A DNA stretch of 64,000 nt from Fibrobacter sp. (GCA_024399035.1 JAKSID010000005.1:29081-93080), one strand, 5' to 3'; counted from the stretch's first letter, positions 19,045-28,154 are shown. Made by a program: numbers and translations. Notes: generated by a model from the letters alone, not told the origin.

Positions 19045-19165
19045 AGGGAGATCCCGGATCAAGTCCGGGATGACATGTTAGAGTCGGATGTCCGGGATGA
19101 CATGTTAGAGTCGGATGTCCGGGATGACATGTTAGAGTCGGATGTCCGGGATGACATGTTAGAAA
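19045..19165. repeat. CCGGGATGACA palindromic repeat, tandemly expanded into coding sequence
   Basis: A palindrome of the type GATCCCGGATCAAGTCCGGG is followed by a 27-base unit, GATGACATGTTAGAGTCGGA plus TGTCCGG, repeated three times with a further partial copy. The copies from 19062 lie in frame in the 3' end of the upstream gene and provide its stop codon (TGA inside the palindrome). A single related copy lies at 28098-28126. Confidence 0.85.
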
Positions 19166-21449
19166 GTTTCATAACGATGGAGCCGGAGGAAAGTGCCTTT
19201 TCGCCAGATTCATCTGTAAAGCTAAAGGTCAGTTTGCCCTTTTCGTCATCGTAGTTAATCTTGAGAACAGCCGGCACATCCGGGAAAATGGGATTGGTAA
19301 ACTTGGTACGATTGATCTTGACGATTTCCTTGGGCGCATTCAAGAACGTACGTGCCAGCAAGAGAACCATGTTCACCTGGGCCACAGCGGGCAGCAGCTT
19401 GAATTCCGGGAAATGACCATCGTAGTAGTCACTGGTAGCCGGGAACACCAGTTTGGCAGTAAATGCGCTGACTTCCCTCTGCATCTTCAATATCTTGAAG
19501 TTGGGGCTTTCAGGCAGGCTAAAGAGGTCCTGGATATCTCTCATCTTGATTTTTCCCATAAGATCCTGGGGCAGCTCCTCCAGATAGCGCCACTTCTTAG
19601 GCGTTACTGTATTTTCCAGATACTGACACAGGAAATTCCTAAAGAATTCATTGATTTTTAATTTTGCGCAGCCGGCAAATTTTTCGCGGCCGGCCTCGTT
19701 CAACACGATAGCTGCGGCCAGGAACTGGCGCTTGCTTACCATGGGAACCACACGGACATCGTGTACAAGGCCTGTGAATTTCAAACGCATTTCCACTTCG
19801 GGCAAGGAAATTCGCTTTTCCTCGATTTTCACAATGGAATCGGCTCGGCCCTGCAGCACAAAACGGCCATCATCTGAAAATTCCACCAAGTCGCCAGAGG
19901 TGAAACCTTCGGGCTCAAGGACGGCCGGGGACTTGATGTTCAGGCAACCGTTTTCAGCAAGGCTCAACTTGCAAAATTCAAAGGGAGTCCATGCGGCACC
20001 AGTACCGCTCACCCTGTGGGCGATAATGCCGGTTTCGGAACTTCCATAGATTTCATGGGTCCAGCTCTGGGTCAAGTCATGAGTCTTCTGGGCCACATCC
20101 TCGGGCAATACGCCACCTGCCGAAAGGAAAAAGGGCGTCGTCTTGAACACAAGCGGCCTATCCAGATCCACCACCAAACGCTTCAGGAATGCGGGGCTAG
20201 AAACGATCACAGCCTTCTTGTCTGTAATGTTTGTCAATTCCGAAGGGAAATCGAAACGGCGTCTGCGGAAAGGAATGCCTGCAGCCAGCGGGAAAATCAC
20301 TGCGAAAGGCAGGCCGAACATATGATGGTGATTGACGGTGCTATAAATCTCACGAGTCATCCATTCGTCACCAAACACCTTGGCCTGCTGCTGGACTTCG
20401 TTTTCCAGCTGGGAGAACATCTTGAACACAGCCTTGGGCTTGCCGGTGGTACCGGAGGTGTACACCACCATTTCGGCCTTGCTCAAATCAAATTTACCGA
20501 ATCGGATTTCGTCCGTTTCCTGCTTAAGCAAATCCTGAATCAGAGTTGCGCCACCGGGAGCGAAAGGTTCGTCGGTAATGAACCCGCAGTTTTCCTTCTG
20601 GATTTCCTTGATAAAGGCATCCTGACGGTTGGCCGTTACCAAAGCCTTGCGACCGCTCTGCAAAGTGGCCACCAGAGCAACCAAGAAGAAATAAACGTCA
20701 TCGCAATGGACAATCCAGGGAATGTTCTCCTTGGATTCCAAAAAGATTCGAACCTTGGAAACGTCGGTAACAAAATCCTTCCAAGTGGTTGTGGAGGAAT
20801 CATCAAAGCAAAACTTCGCGCCATCGGGGCGGGAATCACGTTCCAATTCACTTACAGGCACATAGGAATTCAACTTACTCTGCATCACTTTTCGAACCAC
20901 AAATTCTACAGCAAAAAATAAACCGATTAAAATGTAGGAAATTAAGCCGTTGTACAAGGACCAGAGTCTGTCAGAACCCACAAACACAGTGGCTGCGGCA
21001 ACGCTTGCATTGAAAATAAAGAAAATGCACCAGCCCAGAGTCACCTTGTCGCAGTATTTTTCAACGTAATTACGGCTGGGAGAATCCTTAATCGTCTTGT
21101 CCCCAAGATTTGCCATGCGAAAAACAAAGCTGGGCTTTTTCCAGAGGGTAACGCCAAAGAACAAAAGCAGGCTCAAGTTCACAAGAACCGGATAGAACTT
21201 TAGGAAAAGCAAATTATCGGCAAAGAAAGCCACGGAGCCGCAAAGCAACATCAGAACGACCAAGGCACCGTTCTTTGCCTTGCTTCCGTCGTTTTGCTTT
21301 GAGCGAGTAAAGTTCAGGAACTGATAAAAAGCAAGCGCCAAAAGCAGAATGCTCAGGCGCCTAGGCGACAGTCCCCAATAAGTGAGACCGCAGTAAACAA
21401 GAACCGGGTAAAGTACGCTCAGAGCGGCAAAGACAATCTTTCCCGCCAT
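19059..21449 (-). CDS. Tri-domain ApeG-ApeH-ApeI fusion (membrane domain, AMP ligase, dehydratase)
   Basis: This 796-residue fusion has three parts. Residues 1-190 contain about six to seven membrane helices, like the COG4648 protein ApeG. Residues about 195-650 form an adenylating acyl ligase, with TSGTTGKPKA (331-340) and EIYGSSETG. Residues about 660-762 form a hotdog dehydratase with YYDGHFPEFKLLPAVAQ. In other clusters these are the separate proteins ApeG, ApeH and ApeI; ApeH loads the aryl starter on the carrier protein. The last 34 residues (763-796) are three and a partial copy of SNMSSRTSD, encoded by an expanded palindromic repeat, and are not part of any domain. The start follows the ACP gene by seven bases. 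Confidence 0.88.
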   Translation of the reverse strand: MAGKIVFAALSVLYPVLVYCGLTYWGLSPRRLSILLLALAFYQFLNFTRSKQNDGSKAKNGALVVLMLLCGSVAFFADNLLFLKFYPVLVNLSLLLFFGVTLWKKPSFVFRMANLGDKTIKDSPSRNYVEKYCDKVTLGWCIFFIFNASVAAATVFVGSDRLWSLYNGLISYILIGLFFAVEFVVRKVMQSKLNSYVPVSELERDSRPDGAKFCFDDSSTTTWKDFVTDVSKVRIFLESKENIPWIVHCDDVYFFLVALVATLQSGRKALVTANRQDAFIKEIQKENCGFITDEPFAPGGATLIQDLLKQETDEIRFGKFDLSKAEMVVYTSGTTGKPKAVFKMFSQLENEVQQQAKVFGDEWMTREIYSTVNHHHMFGLPFAVIFPLAAGIPFRRRRFDFPSELTNITDKKAVIVSSPAFLKRLVVDLDRPLVFKTTPFFLSAGGVLPEDVAQKTHDLTQSWTHEIYGSSETGIIAHRVSGTGAAWTPFEFCKLSLAENGCLNIKSPAVLEPEGFTSGDLVEFSDDGRFVLQGRADSIVKIEEKRISLPEVEMRLKFTGLVHDVRVVPMVSKRQFLAAAIVLNEAGREKFAGCAKLKINEFFRNFLCQYLENTVTPKKWRYLEELPQDLMGKIKMRDIQDLFSLPESPNFKILKMQREVSAFTAKLVFPATSDYYDGHFPEFKLLPAVAQVNMVLLLARTFLNAPKEIVKINRTKFTNPIFPDVPAVLKINYDDEKGKLTFSFTDESGEKALSSGSIVMKLSNMSSRTSDSNMSSRTSDSNMSSRTSDSNMSSRT

Positions 21450-21456
21450 AAGACTA

Positions 21457-21714
21457 TTACTTGGATTCCGAATCCTGGATGAGGTTGTAGATAGCGTCTA
21501 CCACGTCCTGCATGGTGCGCACGGTCTTGAAAACCTCAGGATCAATGTTACGAGGAAGAATAGACTTGAGCTTGACAATCAGGTCAACTGCATCGATGCT
21601 ATCCAGTTCCAGATCTTCGTAAAGACGTGCTTCGGGAGTGATCTTAGCTTCGTCCATTTCAAAGTCTTCCACCAGGGCAGACTTCATCTTTTCAAAAATT
21701 TGCTGTTTATCCAT
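21457..21714 (-). CDS. apeF: Acyl carrier protein, ApeF-like
   Basis: This 85-residue acidic carrier protein has the phosphopantetheine site LELDSIDAVDL (Ser39). It is the second of two ACPs at the head of the minus-strand operon, corresponding by order to ApeF. In the characterised type II system the two ACPs carry the growing polyene between KS, KR and dehydratase. It starts 23 bases after the first ACP stop. Confidence 0.9.
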   Translation of the reverse strand: MDKQQIFEKMKSALVEDFEMDEAKITPEARLYEDLELDSIDAVDLIVKLKSILPRNIDPEVFKTVRTMQDVVDAIYNLIQDSESK

Positions 21715-21737
21715 GGTAATGTTCCAAATAACTTGAT

Positions 21738-22010
21738 TTACTTTTGATTTGCAGAAACGTATGCAGCAAGTGCGCTGACAGAAGCAAAGTGCTTCTTGGT
21801 TTCTTCGTTCTGAACTGCAAAGGAAACACCGAAAGCGTCCTTAATGGCAATGCCCAGTTCCAAAGCGTCGATAGAATCAAGGCCAAGGCCTTCACCCTTT
21901 TCGTTTACGCCAAAAATGGGAGCATCGTCAATGATGTCGGCGGGAGTGATATCTTCCAGTTCCAAGGACTTAATCAAAAGTTCTTTAATCTTGTTATTCA
22001 TTTCGGACAT
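21738..22010 (-). CDS. apeE: Acyl carrier protein, ApeE-like, first gene of the minus-strand operon
   Basis: This 90-residue ACP has the attachment site GLGLDSIDALELG (Ser46). Its N-terminal helix is followed by IDDAPIFGVNEKGEGLG, a loop typical of carrier proteins from APE and flexirubin clusters. AGAAGG lies seven bases before the ATG. It is the first gene of a compact run of twelve APE genes (22010 to 9641) and must be preceded by the operon promoter in the 130-bp divergent region. Confidence 0.9.
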   Translation of the reverse strand: MSEMNNKIKELLIKSLELEDITPADIIDDAPIFGVNEKGEGLGLDSIDALELGIAIKDAFGVSFAVQNEETKKHFASVSALAAYVSANQK

Positions 22011-22085
22011 ATTTACCTTCTAAACCGTAATTTTTTCAAAAATAACAAAAAGCACAACTATTGTAAAGTAATCTTTAAATTCTTT

Positions 22086-22114
22086 TTGAATTGATATCCA
22101 TAAAAAACTATATT
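22086..22114 (+). promoter_or_regulatory. Promoter of the plus-strand APE genes in the divergent region
   Basis: TTGAAT (22086-22091), a 17-base spacer and TATATT (22109-22114) form a near-consensus housekeeping promoter 28 bases before the apeB-like ATG. The rest of 22011-22141 is AT-rich and should hold the minus-strand operon promoter, which I could not fix to single boxes. Confidence 0.7.
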
Positions 22115-22141
22115 TCTTGCAAAATTTAACCAGAGACACAC

Positions 22142-23233
22142 ATGTTCGACTTTTATATCAACGACAACATTTCTGCTATTGACGCAAAATTCGAAGCCCA
22201 GAAAATCGCCTTTGCCCCCCTCAGTTTCCAGGCCGCCCGCGCTCTCCGCGACATGGGCATTCTTGAACTGATCAGCGATTCTCGCAAAAAGGGCATTACG
22301 ATCTCTGAAATTTCCAAGAAATTGAACATTTCCCTGTACGGCGTGGGCGTGCTTACTGAAATGGGTCTTGGTATGGGCGCTCTCAAGGTTCATCCGGATT
22401 CTGCCGAAGACGATCTTCGTTTGACTCTTGGCAAGGTGGGCTTTTTCCTGCTTAAGGACGAAATGACCCAGGTCAACATGGACTTTTCCCAGGACATTTG
22501 CTACCGCGGTGCCGAAAATCTTGAAGAATCTATCCGCGAAGGCAAGCCTGCAGGTCTCCCCCACTTGGGCAACTGGAAGACCGTTTATCAGGGTCTGTCC
22601 CAGCTCACCGACCAGCAGAAGAAGAGTTGGTTCGGCTTTGACCATTTCTACTCCGACCTTGCTTTCCCCGAAGCATTGCCTATTGTTTTTGAAAAGCCCG
22701 TAGGCCGCCTGTTCGATATTGGCGGTAACACTGCCAAGTGGGCAATCGCCTGCTGCAAGTTCAATCCCGATGTTAAGGTCTCTATCATTGACCTGCCGGG
22801 CCAGACCGCCATGGCCGAAAAGAACGCTGCCGCCGCAGGTTTCGCAGACCGCATCAATACCCTGCCCTGCAACGTGCTGGATGACGTGACCGCATTCCCC
22901 GAAGGTGCAAACGCAGTCTGGATGAGCCAGTTCCTGGATTGCTTCTCTCTGGAAGAAATCACCAAGATCCTCACCAAGATTCACAAGGCAGCAAGCCCCG
23001 AAACCGACGTGTACGTACTTGAACCGCTTTGGGACAAGCAGCGCTTTGAAGCCGCCGCCTACTCCCTGCAAGCAACCTCCCTGTACTTCACCTGCATTGC
23101 CAACGGCAACAGCAAGATGTACCGTTTCGAGGAACTGAAGAAGGCTATCGAAGTCGCAGGTTTCGAACTGAAGGAAGCCCACCATAGCGTAGGCATCAAC
23201 AGCTATTCCCTGCTCCGTTTCCGCATCAAGTAA
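22142..23233 (+). CDS. apeB: SAM-dependent methyltransferase, ApeB-like
   Basis: This 363-residue class I methyltransferase of the O-methyltransferase type has an N-terminal winged-helix part (about 30-110, with ITISEISKKLNISLYGVGVL). The SAM-binding domain starts at GRLFDIGGNTAKWAIAC and continues with the acidic-loop strand VSIIDLPGQ. In APE pathways the aryl head group is often O- or C-methylated, and a methyltransferase opens the gene order next to apeC and apeD. No clear ribosome site precedes the ATG. Confidence 0.82.
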   Translation: MFDFYINDNISAIDAKFEAQKIAFAPLSFQAARALRDMGILELISDSRKKGITISEISKKLNISLYGVGVLTEMGLGMGALKVHPDSAEDDLRLTLGKVGFFLLKDEMTQVNMDFSQDICYRGAENLEESIREGKPAGLPHLGNWKTVYQGLSQLTDQQKKSWFGFDHFYSDLAFPEALPIVFEKPVGRLFDIGGNTAKWAIACCKFNPDVKVSIIDLPGQTAMAEKNAAAAGFADRINTLPCNVLDDVTAFPEGANAVWMSQFLDCFSLEEITKILTKIHKAASPETDVYVLEPLWDKQRFEAAAYSLQATSLYFTCIANGNSKMYRFEELKKAIEVAGFELKEAHHSVGINSYSLLRFRIK

Positions 23234-23260
23234 GCTTGTCCTAGAGATTTCGCTCGAATC

Positions 23261-23935
23261 ATGACAAAAGTCTACATTGAACGATTTGCAAGTTTCGTAC
23301 CGACCGAGGCCATGCCCAAGCCGGACGTGTCCTTTGTCCCTATGCTTACCCGCAGGCGCTTGAGCAATCTTTCTCGCATGGTAGTCTATACCAGCGACCA
23401 GATTTCCAAGGACGAAAGCGGAAATATGCTGCCGCCTTGCAAGGTTACCTTCGCCTCCCAGTATGGCGAAATCACCCAGCAGTTGAAGATTGCAGAAATC
23501 TTGATTGATACAGGCAAGGTTTCTCCCTCACACTTTAGCTCCTCGGTATTCAACACTCCGGTGGCAAACGCAACCATTCTCGAGAAGAATACTGCGGGCT
23601 ACTCCGCCGTCTACGGGGGCAAGAACGCCTTTTCCGACGGCCTTACTGACTGCCTCGCCGCCATGGAGATTGAGCCTGCAGAAGACCGCAGCTTTATCTT
23701 TGCCGAAGAACTTATCCCGGAGACATACGCGCCAATCGCTGGTGTACCCTACCCCAACGTTGTCTGCGCCATCGCCCTCCGCCTGACCAAGGACGAGTCC
23801 AAGGCAGATAAGCGCTTTAAGAACTTCGACCTGAACCTGGCCCTGCAGAACCTCAAGTTCCTTAAGGGTAACTTTAGCACCGCGTCCGAAGAAGCCTTGG
23901 CTTACATCAACACCATTCAGCTCCAATGCTTATAG
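23261..23935 (+). CDS. apeC: Chain-length-factor-like ketosynthase N-domain protein, ApeC-like
   Basis: This 224-residue protein resembles the half-length ketosynthase-like family (Ketoacyl-synt_2) found in APE clusters. The nucleophile region reads FSSSVFNTPVANATI, without a cysteine, and no catalytic histidines follow. It is therefore expected to be inactive alone and to act as the partner of ApeO, as shown for ApeO-ApeC in a related system. It overlaps the acyltransferase gene by ten bases. Confidence 0.82.
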   Translation: MTKVYIERFASFVPTEAMPKPDVSFVPMLTRRRLSNLSRMVVYTSDQISKDESGNMLPPCKVTFASQYGEITQQLKIAEILIDTGKVSPSHFSSSVFNTPVANATILEKNTAGYSAVYGGKNAFSDGLTDCLAAMEIEPAEDRSFIFAEELIPETYAPIAGVPYPNVVCAIALRLTKDESKADKRFKNFDLNLALQNLKFLKGNFSTASEEALAYINTIQLQCL

Positions 23936-24705
23936 CCAAGATCAAGTATTTCATCCGTTTGACATCGAAGCTTAGTTCCTTCGCTGTTTTCGGCATCGGA
24001 AGCCTTATTCTTGGTACGTCCATCTTTCCCCTGCTCCACTTACTTTCTGGATTTTCGGGGCGTCGTTTTCGCAAGATGGCCCGTTACTTTATCTCAAAGA
24101 CCTTCGTACTCTTTGTAAAGTACATCGAGATCACGGGAAGCATGCGACTGTCCGTAGAGCACCGCGAACTTCTTAAAGGTGCAAAGTCCAAGGTTATTAT
24201 TGCAAACCACCCTTCCCTTTTAGACGTGGTGATTCTGATTTCCTTGGTCCCTAACGCCGACTGCATTGTCAAGGGCGCCCTGATTGAGAACAAATTCATC
24301 TCTATCATCATACGCAACCTTTACATTCCCAACACGCTGCCTTTTGAAGAACAATTGGAAAGGGCAGCAAAGTCTATGGCCGAGGGAAACAACCTGATTA
24401 TCTTCCCCGAGGGTACCCGCACAAGATGCGGAGAACCCTGGGTATTTAAGAAAGGCGCGGCACGTTTCGCAATTTATTCGAAAAACGATATTATTCCGGT
24501 GTATTTTGGCGGAAACGAGAAAATTGGTCTGCGTAAGTACGACAAGATGCTTTCTCACAATCCCACAGAACGATATTTTTACAATCTTGAGGTTTTGCCC
24601 CAGATTCCTGTGGCCCCGTACCTGGATATGCCAACATCCAAAAGCGCCATTTTATTGACGGACGCCATGAAAAGCGTTCTTGAACAGAAACACACTAATA
24701 ATTAA
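23926..24705 (+). CDS. apeD: PlsC-like lysophospholipid acyltransferase, ApeD-like
   Basis: This 259-residue membrane-bound acyltransferase has an N-terminal hydrophobic segment (about 18-43), the catalytic NHPSLLD (94-100, His95 and Asp100) and the FPEGTR motif (160-165). The PlsC family transfers acyl groups to the sn-2 position of lysophosphatidate. In the APE context it may acylate the lipid anchor of the pigment. It overlaps the upstream gene and precedes a lipoprotein gene by nine bases. Confidence 0.87.
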   Translation: MLIAKIKYFIRLTSKLSSFAVFGIGSLILGTSIFPLLHLLSGFSGRRFRKMARYFISKTFVLFVKYIEITGSMRLSVEHRELLKGAKSKVIIANHPSLLDVVILISLVPNADCIVKGALIENKFISIIIRNLYIPNTLPFEEQLERAAKSMAEGNNLIIFPEGTRTRCGEPWVFKKGAARFAIYSKNDIIPVYFGGNEKIGLRKYDKMLSHNPTERYFYNLEVLPQIPVAPYLDMPTSKSAILLTDAMKSVLEQKHTNN

Positions 24706-24714
24706 ATTAAGAAT

Positions 24715-25098
24715 ATGAAAAAGACACTTATTCTCGTTGCAATTTCCCTCGTTGCCGCACTGTTCACCTCCTGCAGCAGCTATAACAACTTCCAGACCAC
24801 AGAACAGATGAGCCAGCCCTTTATCTGCACCGGCCTTCATTTGAAGAACGCCCAGTGGAATTTCGTTGACGACTATGGTGTAAAGATTCACGTTGACGGT
24901 CGCTGCCACGCTGGTCGCAGACATGGTCAGTTCAATTTCTTCGAAGGTAATCGAATGCTCGCCAAGACCAAGTTCTCCAAGGACAAGGAAATCAAGACCG
25001 CTTGCATTCTCCCTGCCGGCCAGATGCCTACCACTCTTGAAGAATGCATGAACATCCATGCAAATGCCAGAAACAAGGCTCAAAACAAAAAGGATTAA
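24715..25098 (+). CDS. Small lipoprotein at the end of the plus-strand APE operon
   Basis: This 127-residue predicted lipoprotein has lipobox FTSC (Cys20) after signal MKKTLILVAISLVAALFTS. The mature part holds three further cysteines and two phrases, GVKIHVDGRCHAGRRHGQFN and FFEGNRMLAKTKF, that suggest a small beta fold. I do not recognise the family. Its position nine bases after the acyltransferase suggests co-expression with the pigment genes and a periplasmic or outer-membrane role. Confidence 0.65.
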   Translation: MKKTLILVAISLVAALFTSCSSYNNFQTTEQMSQPFICTGLHLKNAQWNFVDDYGVKIHVDGRCHAGRRHGQFNFFEGNRMLAKTKFSKDKEIKTACILPAGQMPTTLEECMNIHANARNKAQNKKD

Positions 25099-25131
25099 TT
25101 CCAAGAAACCCGGCCCAGAAAGGGGACAATC

Positions 25132-26550
25132 ATGCTGGAAAAATTATTTAAGCTCACCGAAAATAAGACCAACATCCGCACCGAAATGGTGGCTGGCCTT
25201 ACCACCTTCATGACCATGGCCTACATCCTGGCTGTGAACCCGGGCATTCTTTCTGCCTCCGGCATGCCTAAGGGCGGCATCTTCTTGGCAACCGTGATTG
25301 CAGCGGCTCTCGGTTCCATTTTGATGGCATTCTTCAGCAACTACCCCTTTGTGCTGGCTCCGGGCCTGGGCCTTAACGCCTTCTTCAGCTACACTGTGGT
25401 TCTTACCATGGGTTACAGCTGGCAGTTCGCCTTGCTGGCGGTCTTTGCCGAAGGCCTGTTGTTCCTGGCACTTTCCCTGACCCCGGTCCGTAAGGCGATC
25501 TTCAACAGTATTCCTATTTCGTTGAAAACAGCTGTGGCCGTAGGTATCGGCTTGTTCATTACCTTTATCGCACTGCAGGGTGCAAAGGTGGTAGTGAACA
25601 ACGACGCTACCTTGGTGGGCATGGTCAGTTTCCATAACGCAGACATCCACACCACTGGCATCTGGGCTTTGCTTGCTTTGGTTGGCACCATCATTACTGC
25701 AATCATGGTTGTCCGACAGGTAAAGGCTGCAATCCTGCTGGGAATTTTCGCCACCTGGTTCCTGGGCATCATCTGCGAACTGGTGGGCATCTACGTTCCC
25801 AATCCCGCAGAAGGATTCTTCTCCATCGTCCCCCAGTTCTCCAGCTACTTTAACGACCTGGGTAAGACTTTCTGTGAATTCGGAGCAACCTTCGGCGCAC
25901 TGTTCAATTCCAGTTCCTGGACCCACACCCAGGGCGACGCCATCGTTGGCCAGGGCTGGTCCTTGATTACTTCCCTGGACTTCTTCGTGGTGATGTTCGC
26001 TTTCTTCTTTGTGGACCTTTTCGACACCCTGGGCACTTTGATCGGGGTTTCCATGAAGGGCGGTTTCTTGAAGGATGGCAAGCTCTCCCGCATTAACGGA
26101 GCCCTCTACGCAGACTCCATTGCTACTGCAGCGGGCGCAGTTCTCGGCACATCCACCACCACCACTTACGTGGAAAGCGCTTCTGGCGTTGCCGCCGGCG
26201 GCCGCACCGGTTTGACTGCAATTTCTGCCGCAGGCCTGTTCCTGGCATCCATCCTTTTGGCACCAATCTTCCTGGCTATTCCCAGCTTTGCAACGGCACC
26301 GGCCTTGATGATCGTGGGCTTCTACATGGTAAGCTCTGTGGTCAAGATCAACTTCAGCAGCTACGGCGAAGCCATTCCGGCATTCATCTGTATCGCCGCC
26401 ATGCCCCTCACCTACTCCATCTCCGACGGTGTGATGTTCGGCATCGTAAGCTACACCCTCATCAATATGTGCACTGGCAAGGCAAAGCGAGTCCACTGGG
26501 TCATGGTGGTACTTACTGCTCTGTTTATTCTGAAATACGCATTGATGTAA
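25132..26550 (+). CDS. NCS2 purine permease (AzgA/PbuG/GhxP type)
   Basis: This 472-residue protein with about 12-13 membrane segments begins with the AzgA-family signature TNIRTEMVAGLTTFMTMAYI. It contains LAPGLGLNAFFSYTVVL, VDLFDTLGTLIGVS and GTSTTTTYVESASGV. This branch of the NCS2 family imports guanine, hypoxanthine or adenine with protons; the exact base cannot be told. AAAGGGG lies six bases before the ATG. The 33-base gap to the lipoprotein gene allows read-through from the APE operon, but no functional link is evident. Confidence 0.9.
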   Translation: MLEKLFKLTENKTNIRTEMVAGLTTFMTMAYILAVNPGILSASGMPKGGIFLATVIAAALGSILMAFFSNYPFVLAPGLGLNAFFSYTVVLTMGYSWQFALLAVFAEGLLFLALSLTPVRKAIFNSIPISLKTAVAVGIGLFITFIALQGAKVVVNNDATLVGMVSFHNADIHTTGIWALLALVGTIITAIMVVRQVKAAILLGIFATWFLGIICELVGIYVPNPAEGFFSIVPQFSSYFNDLGKTFCEFGATFGALFNSSSWTHTQGDAIVGQGWSLITSLDFFVVMFAFFFVDLFDTLGTLIGVSMKGGFLKDGKLSRINGALYADSIATAAGAVLGTSTTTTYVESASGVAAGGRTGLTAISAAGLFLASILLAPIFLAIPSFATAPALMIVGFYMVSSVVKINFSSYGEAIPAFICIAAMPLTYSISDGVMFGIVSYTLINMCTGKAKRVHWVMVVLTALFILKYALM

Positions 26551-26599
26551 TTCTATATTTGACCCGTAAAATTTTTAGACCTTTCGCAAAGGAATTTAT

Positions 26600-28030
26600 A
26601 TGGCAAAGAAAGAAACCAAGAAGGGAACCCAGACCAACATGTGGACCGGCCGCTTCGCTAGCGGTATGGCCCAGTCCATGGTGGACCTGTCCTTCAGCCT
26701 CCACTTCGACGCAGAACTGATTGAAGAAGATATCGAAGGCAGCATCGGTCACGGCAAAGGCCTGGTAGAATCCGGCGTGCTGACCAAGGCTGAATACAAG
26801 AAGATTTGCGACGGCCTCAAGACTATTCTGGACGATTACCATGCAGGCAAGAACCTGTGGCAGCCTTCCGACGAAGACATCCACATGGCAGTGGAACGCG
26901 TGCTTACCGAACGCATCGGTGCCCTCGGCAAGAAGATTCACACCGGCCGTAGCCGCAATGACCAGGTCTGCACCGACTTCAAACTTTACATGCGTCACCG
27001 CGCTGCAGAAATCCGCGCTCTGGAAATCGAATTGATGGACGTTGTGTTGGATCTTTCCAAGAAGTATTTCGGCAAGCTGATGCCGGGCTACACTCACCTG
27101 CAGCAGGCTCAGCCCATTTACTTCAGCCATTACCTGATGAGCATGTTCTTCGCAGTTAGCCGCGATGTAAAGCGCTTGGACAACTTCCTGGAATTGCATT
27201 CTCAGCTGCCCCTGGGTAGCGGCGCCATGGCTGGTTCCGCATTCCCCTACCACCGCGCTCTCGTGGCTGCAGAACTTGGTTTCAAGGATGTTAGCCCCAA
27301 CTCCATCGACGCTGTTAGCCATCGCGACATGATGCTTGAATTCAATGCTGATCTTGCTATCATCGCTAACACCATGAGCCGTTACGCCGAAGATTTCGTG
27401 AACTGGAGCACCAGCGAATTCGGTTTCCTCACATTGCACGATGCATTCAGCAGCGGCTCCTCCATGATGCCCCAGAAGAAGAACCCCGACTCCATGGAAC
27501 TGATCCGCGGCAAGTCTGGCCGTATGCTGGGCAACTTCACCGCCATGTACACTCTTGCTAAGGGCGCTCCGCTTTCTTACAGTCGCGATTTGCAAGAAGA
27601 CAAGGAACCCGTATTCGACAGCGTTCACAACGTGAAGGTGATCCTCCGCGTGATGAAGGAAGCTCTTGAAACCGCACGCTTTAACTTCGACAAGATGGAA
27701 GCCAAGATGCTGCCGGCGCTGCTGGCTACCGACTTGGCAGACCTCCTGGTGGAAGCAGGCGTTCCCTTCCGCGACGCACATCACGTGGTCGGTAGCCTGG
27801 TCGGCGAAGCCGCCCGCCAGGGTAAGGAATTTACGGACCTGTCCGACGAATCCTGGGCAGCCGCCGGCGTGCCTGACGTCGCCAAGATGAAGAAGACCCT
27901 CACCTTCGAATACAGCGTAAGCCGCCGTAACATCGAAGGCGGTACCGGTCCTAAGTCTGTAAAGCAGCAGTTCACCAAGGCAGAAGCATTGCTGAAGAAG
28001 TTCAAGGCGAGCGTAGCAAAGAAGCACTAG
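26600..28030 (+). CDS. argH: Argininosuccinate lyase
   Basis: This 476-residue enzyme of the fumarase/aspartase superfamily carries WTGRFASGMA at the N-terminus, TGRSRNDQV, THLQQAQP and the signature GSSMMPQKKNPD. It splits argininosuccinate into arginine and fumarate in the last step of arginine synthesis. CAAAGGA lies before the ATG, and a TATATT box lies further up near 26552. No other arginine gene is adjacent. Confidence 0.95.
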   Translation: MAKKETKKGTQTNMWTGRFASGMAQSMVDLSFSLHFDAELIEEDIEGSIGHGKGLVESGVLTKAEYKKICDGLKTILDDYHAGKNLWQPSDEDIHMAVERVLTERIGALGKKIHTGRSRNDQVCTDFKLYMRHRAAEIRALEIELMDVVLDLSKKYFGKLMPGYTHLQQAQPIYFSHYLMSMFFAVSRDVKRLDNFLELHSQLPLGSGAMAGSAFPYHRALVAAELGFKDVSPNSIDAVSHRDMMLEFNADLAIIANTMSRYAEDFVNWSTSEFGFLTLHDAFSSGSSMMPQKKNPDSMELIRGKSGRMLGNFTAMYTLAKGAPLSYSRDLQEDKEPVFDSVHNVKVILRVMKEALETARFNFDKMEAKMLPALLATDLADLLVEAGVPFRDAHHVVGSLVGEAARQGKEFTDLSDESWAAAGVPDVAKMKKTLTFEYSVSRRNIEGGTGPKSVKQQFTKAEALLKKFKASVAKKH

Positions 28031-28097
28031 TGCTTCTTTATTACCGAGCCGCCAACTTCTGCACTGCGAAGCAGTGACAGAAGTTCAAGAAGGGTTA

Positions 28098-28126
28098 ATG
28101 GAGATCCCGGCCTTCGCCGGGATGAC
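28098..28126. repeat. Single CCGGGATGAC palindromic repeat
   Basis: GAGATCCCGG and CCGGGATGACTC flank a short loop, forming a hairpin 70 bases after argH. It is the solitary form of the unit expanded at 19045-19165. Confidence 0.65.
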
Positions 28127-28154
28127 TCTAGGGCGACAACGTCCAAACCTGCAT

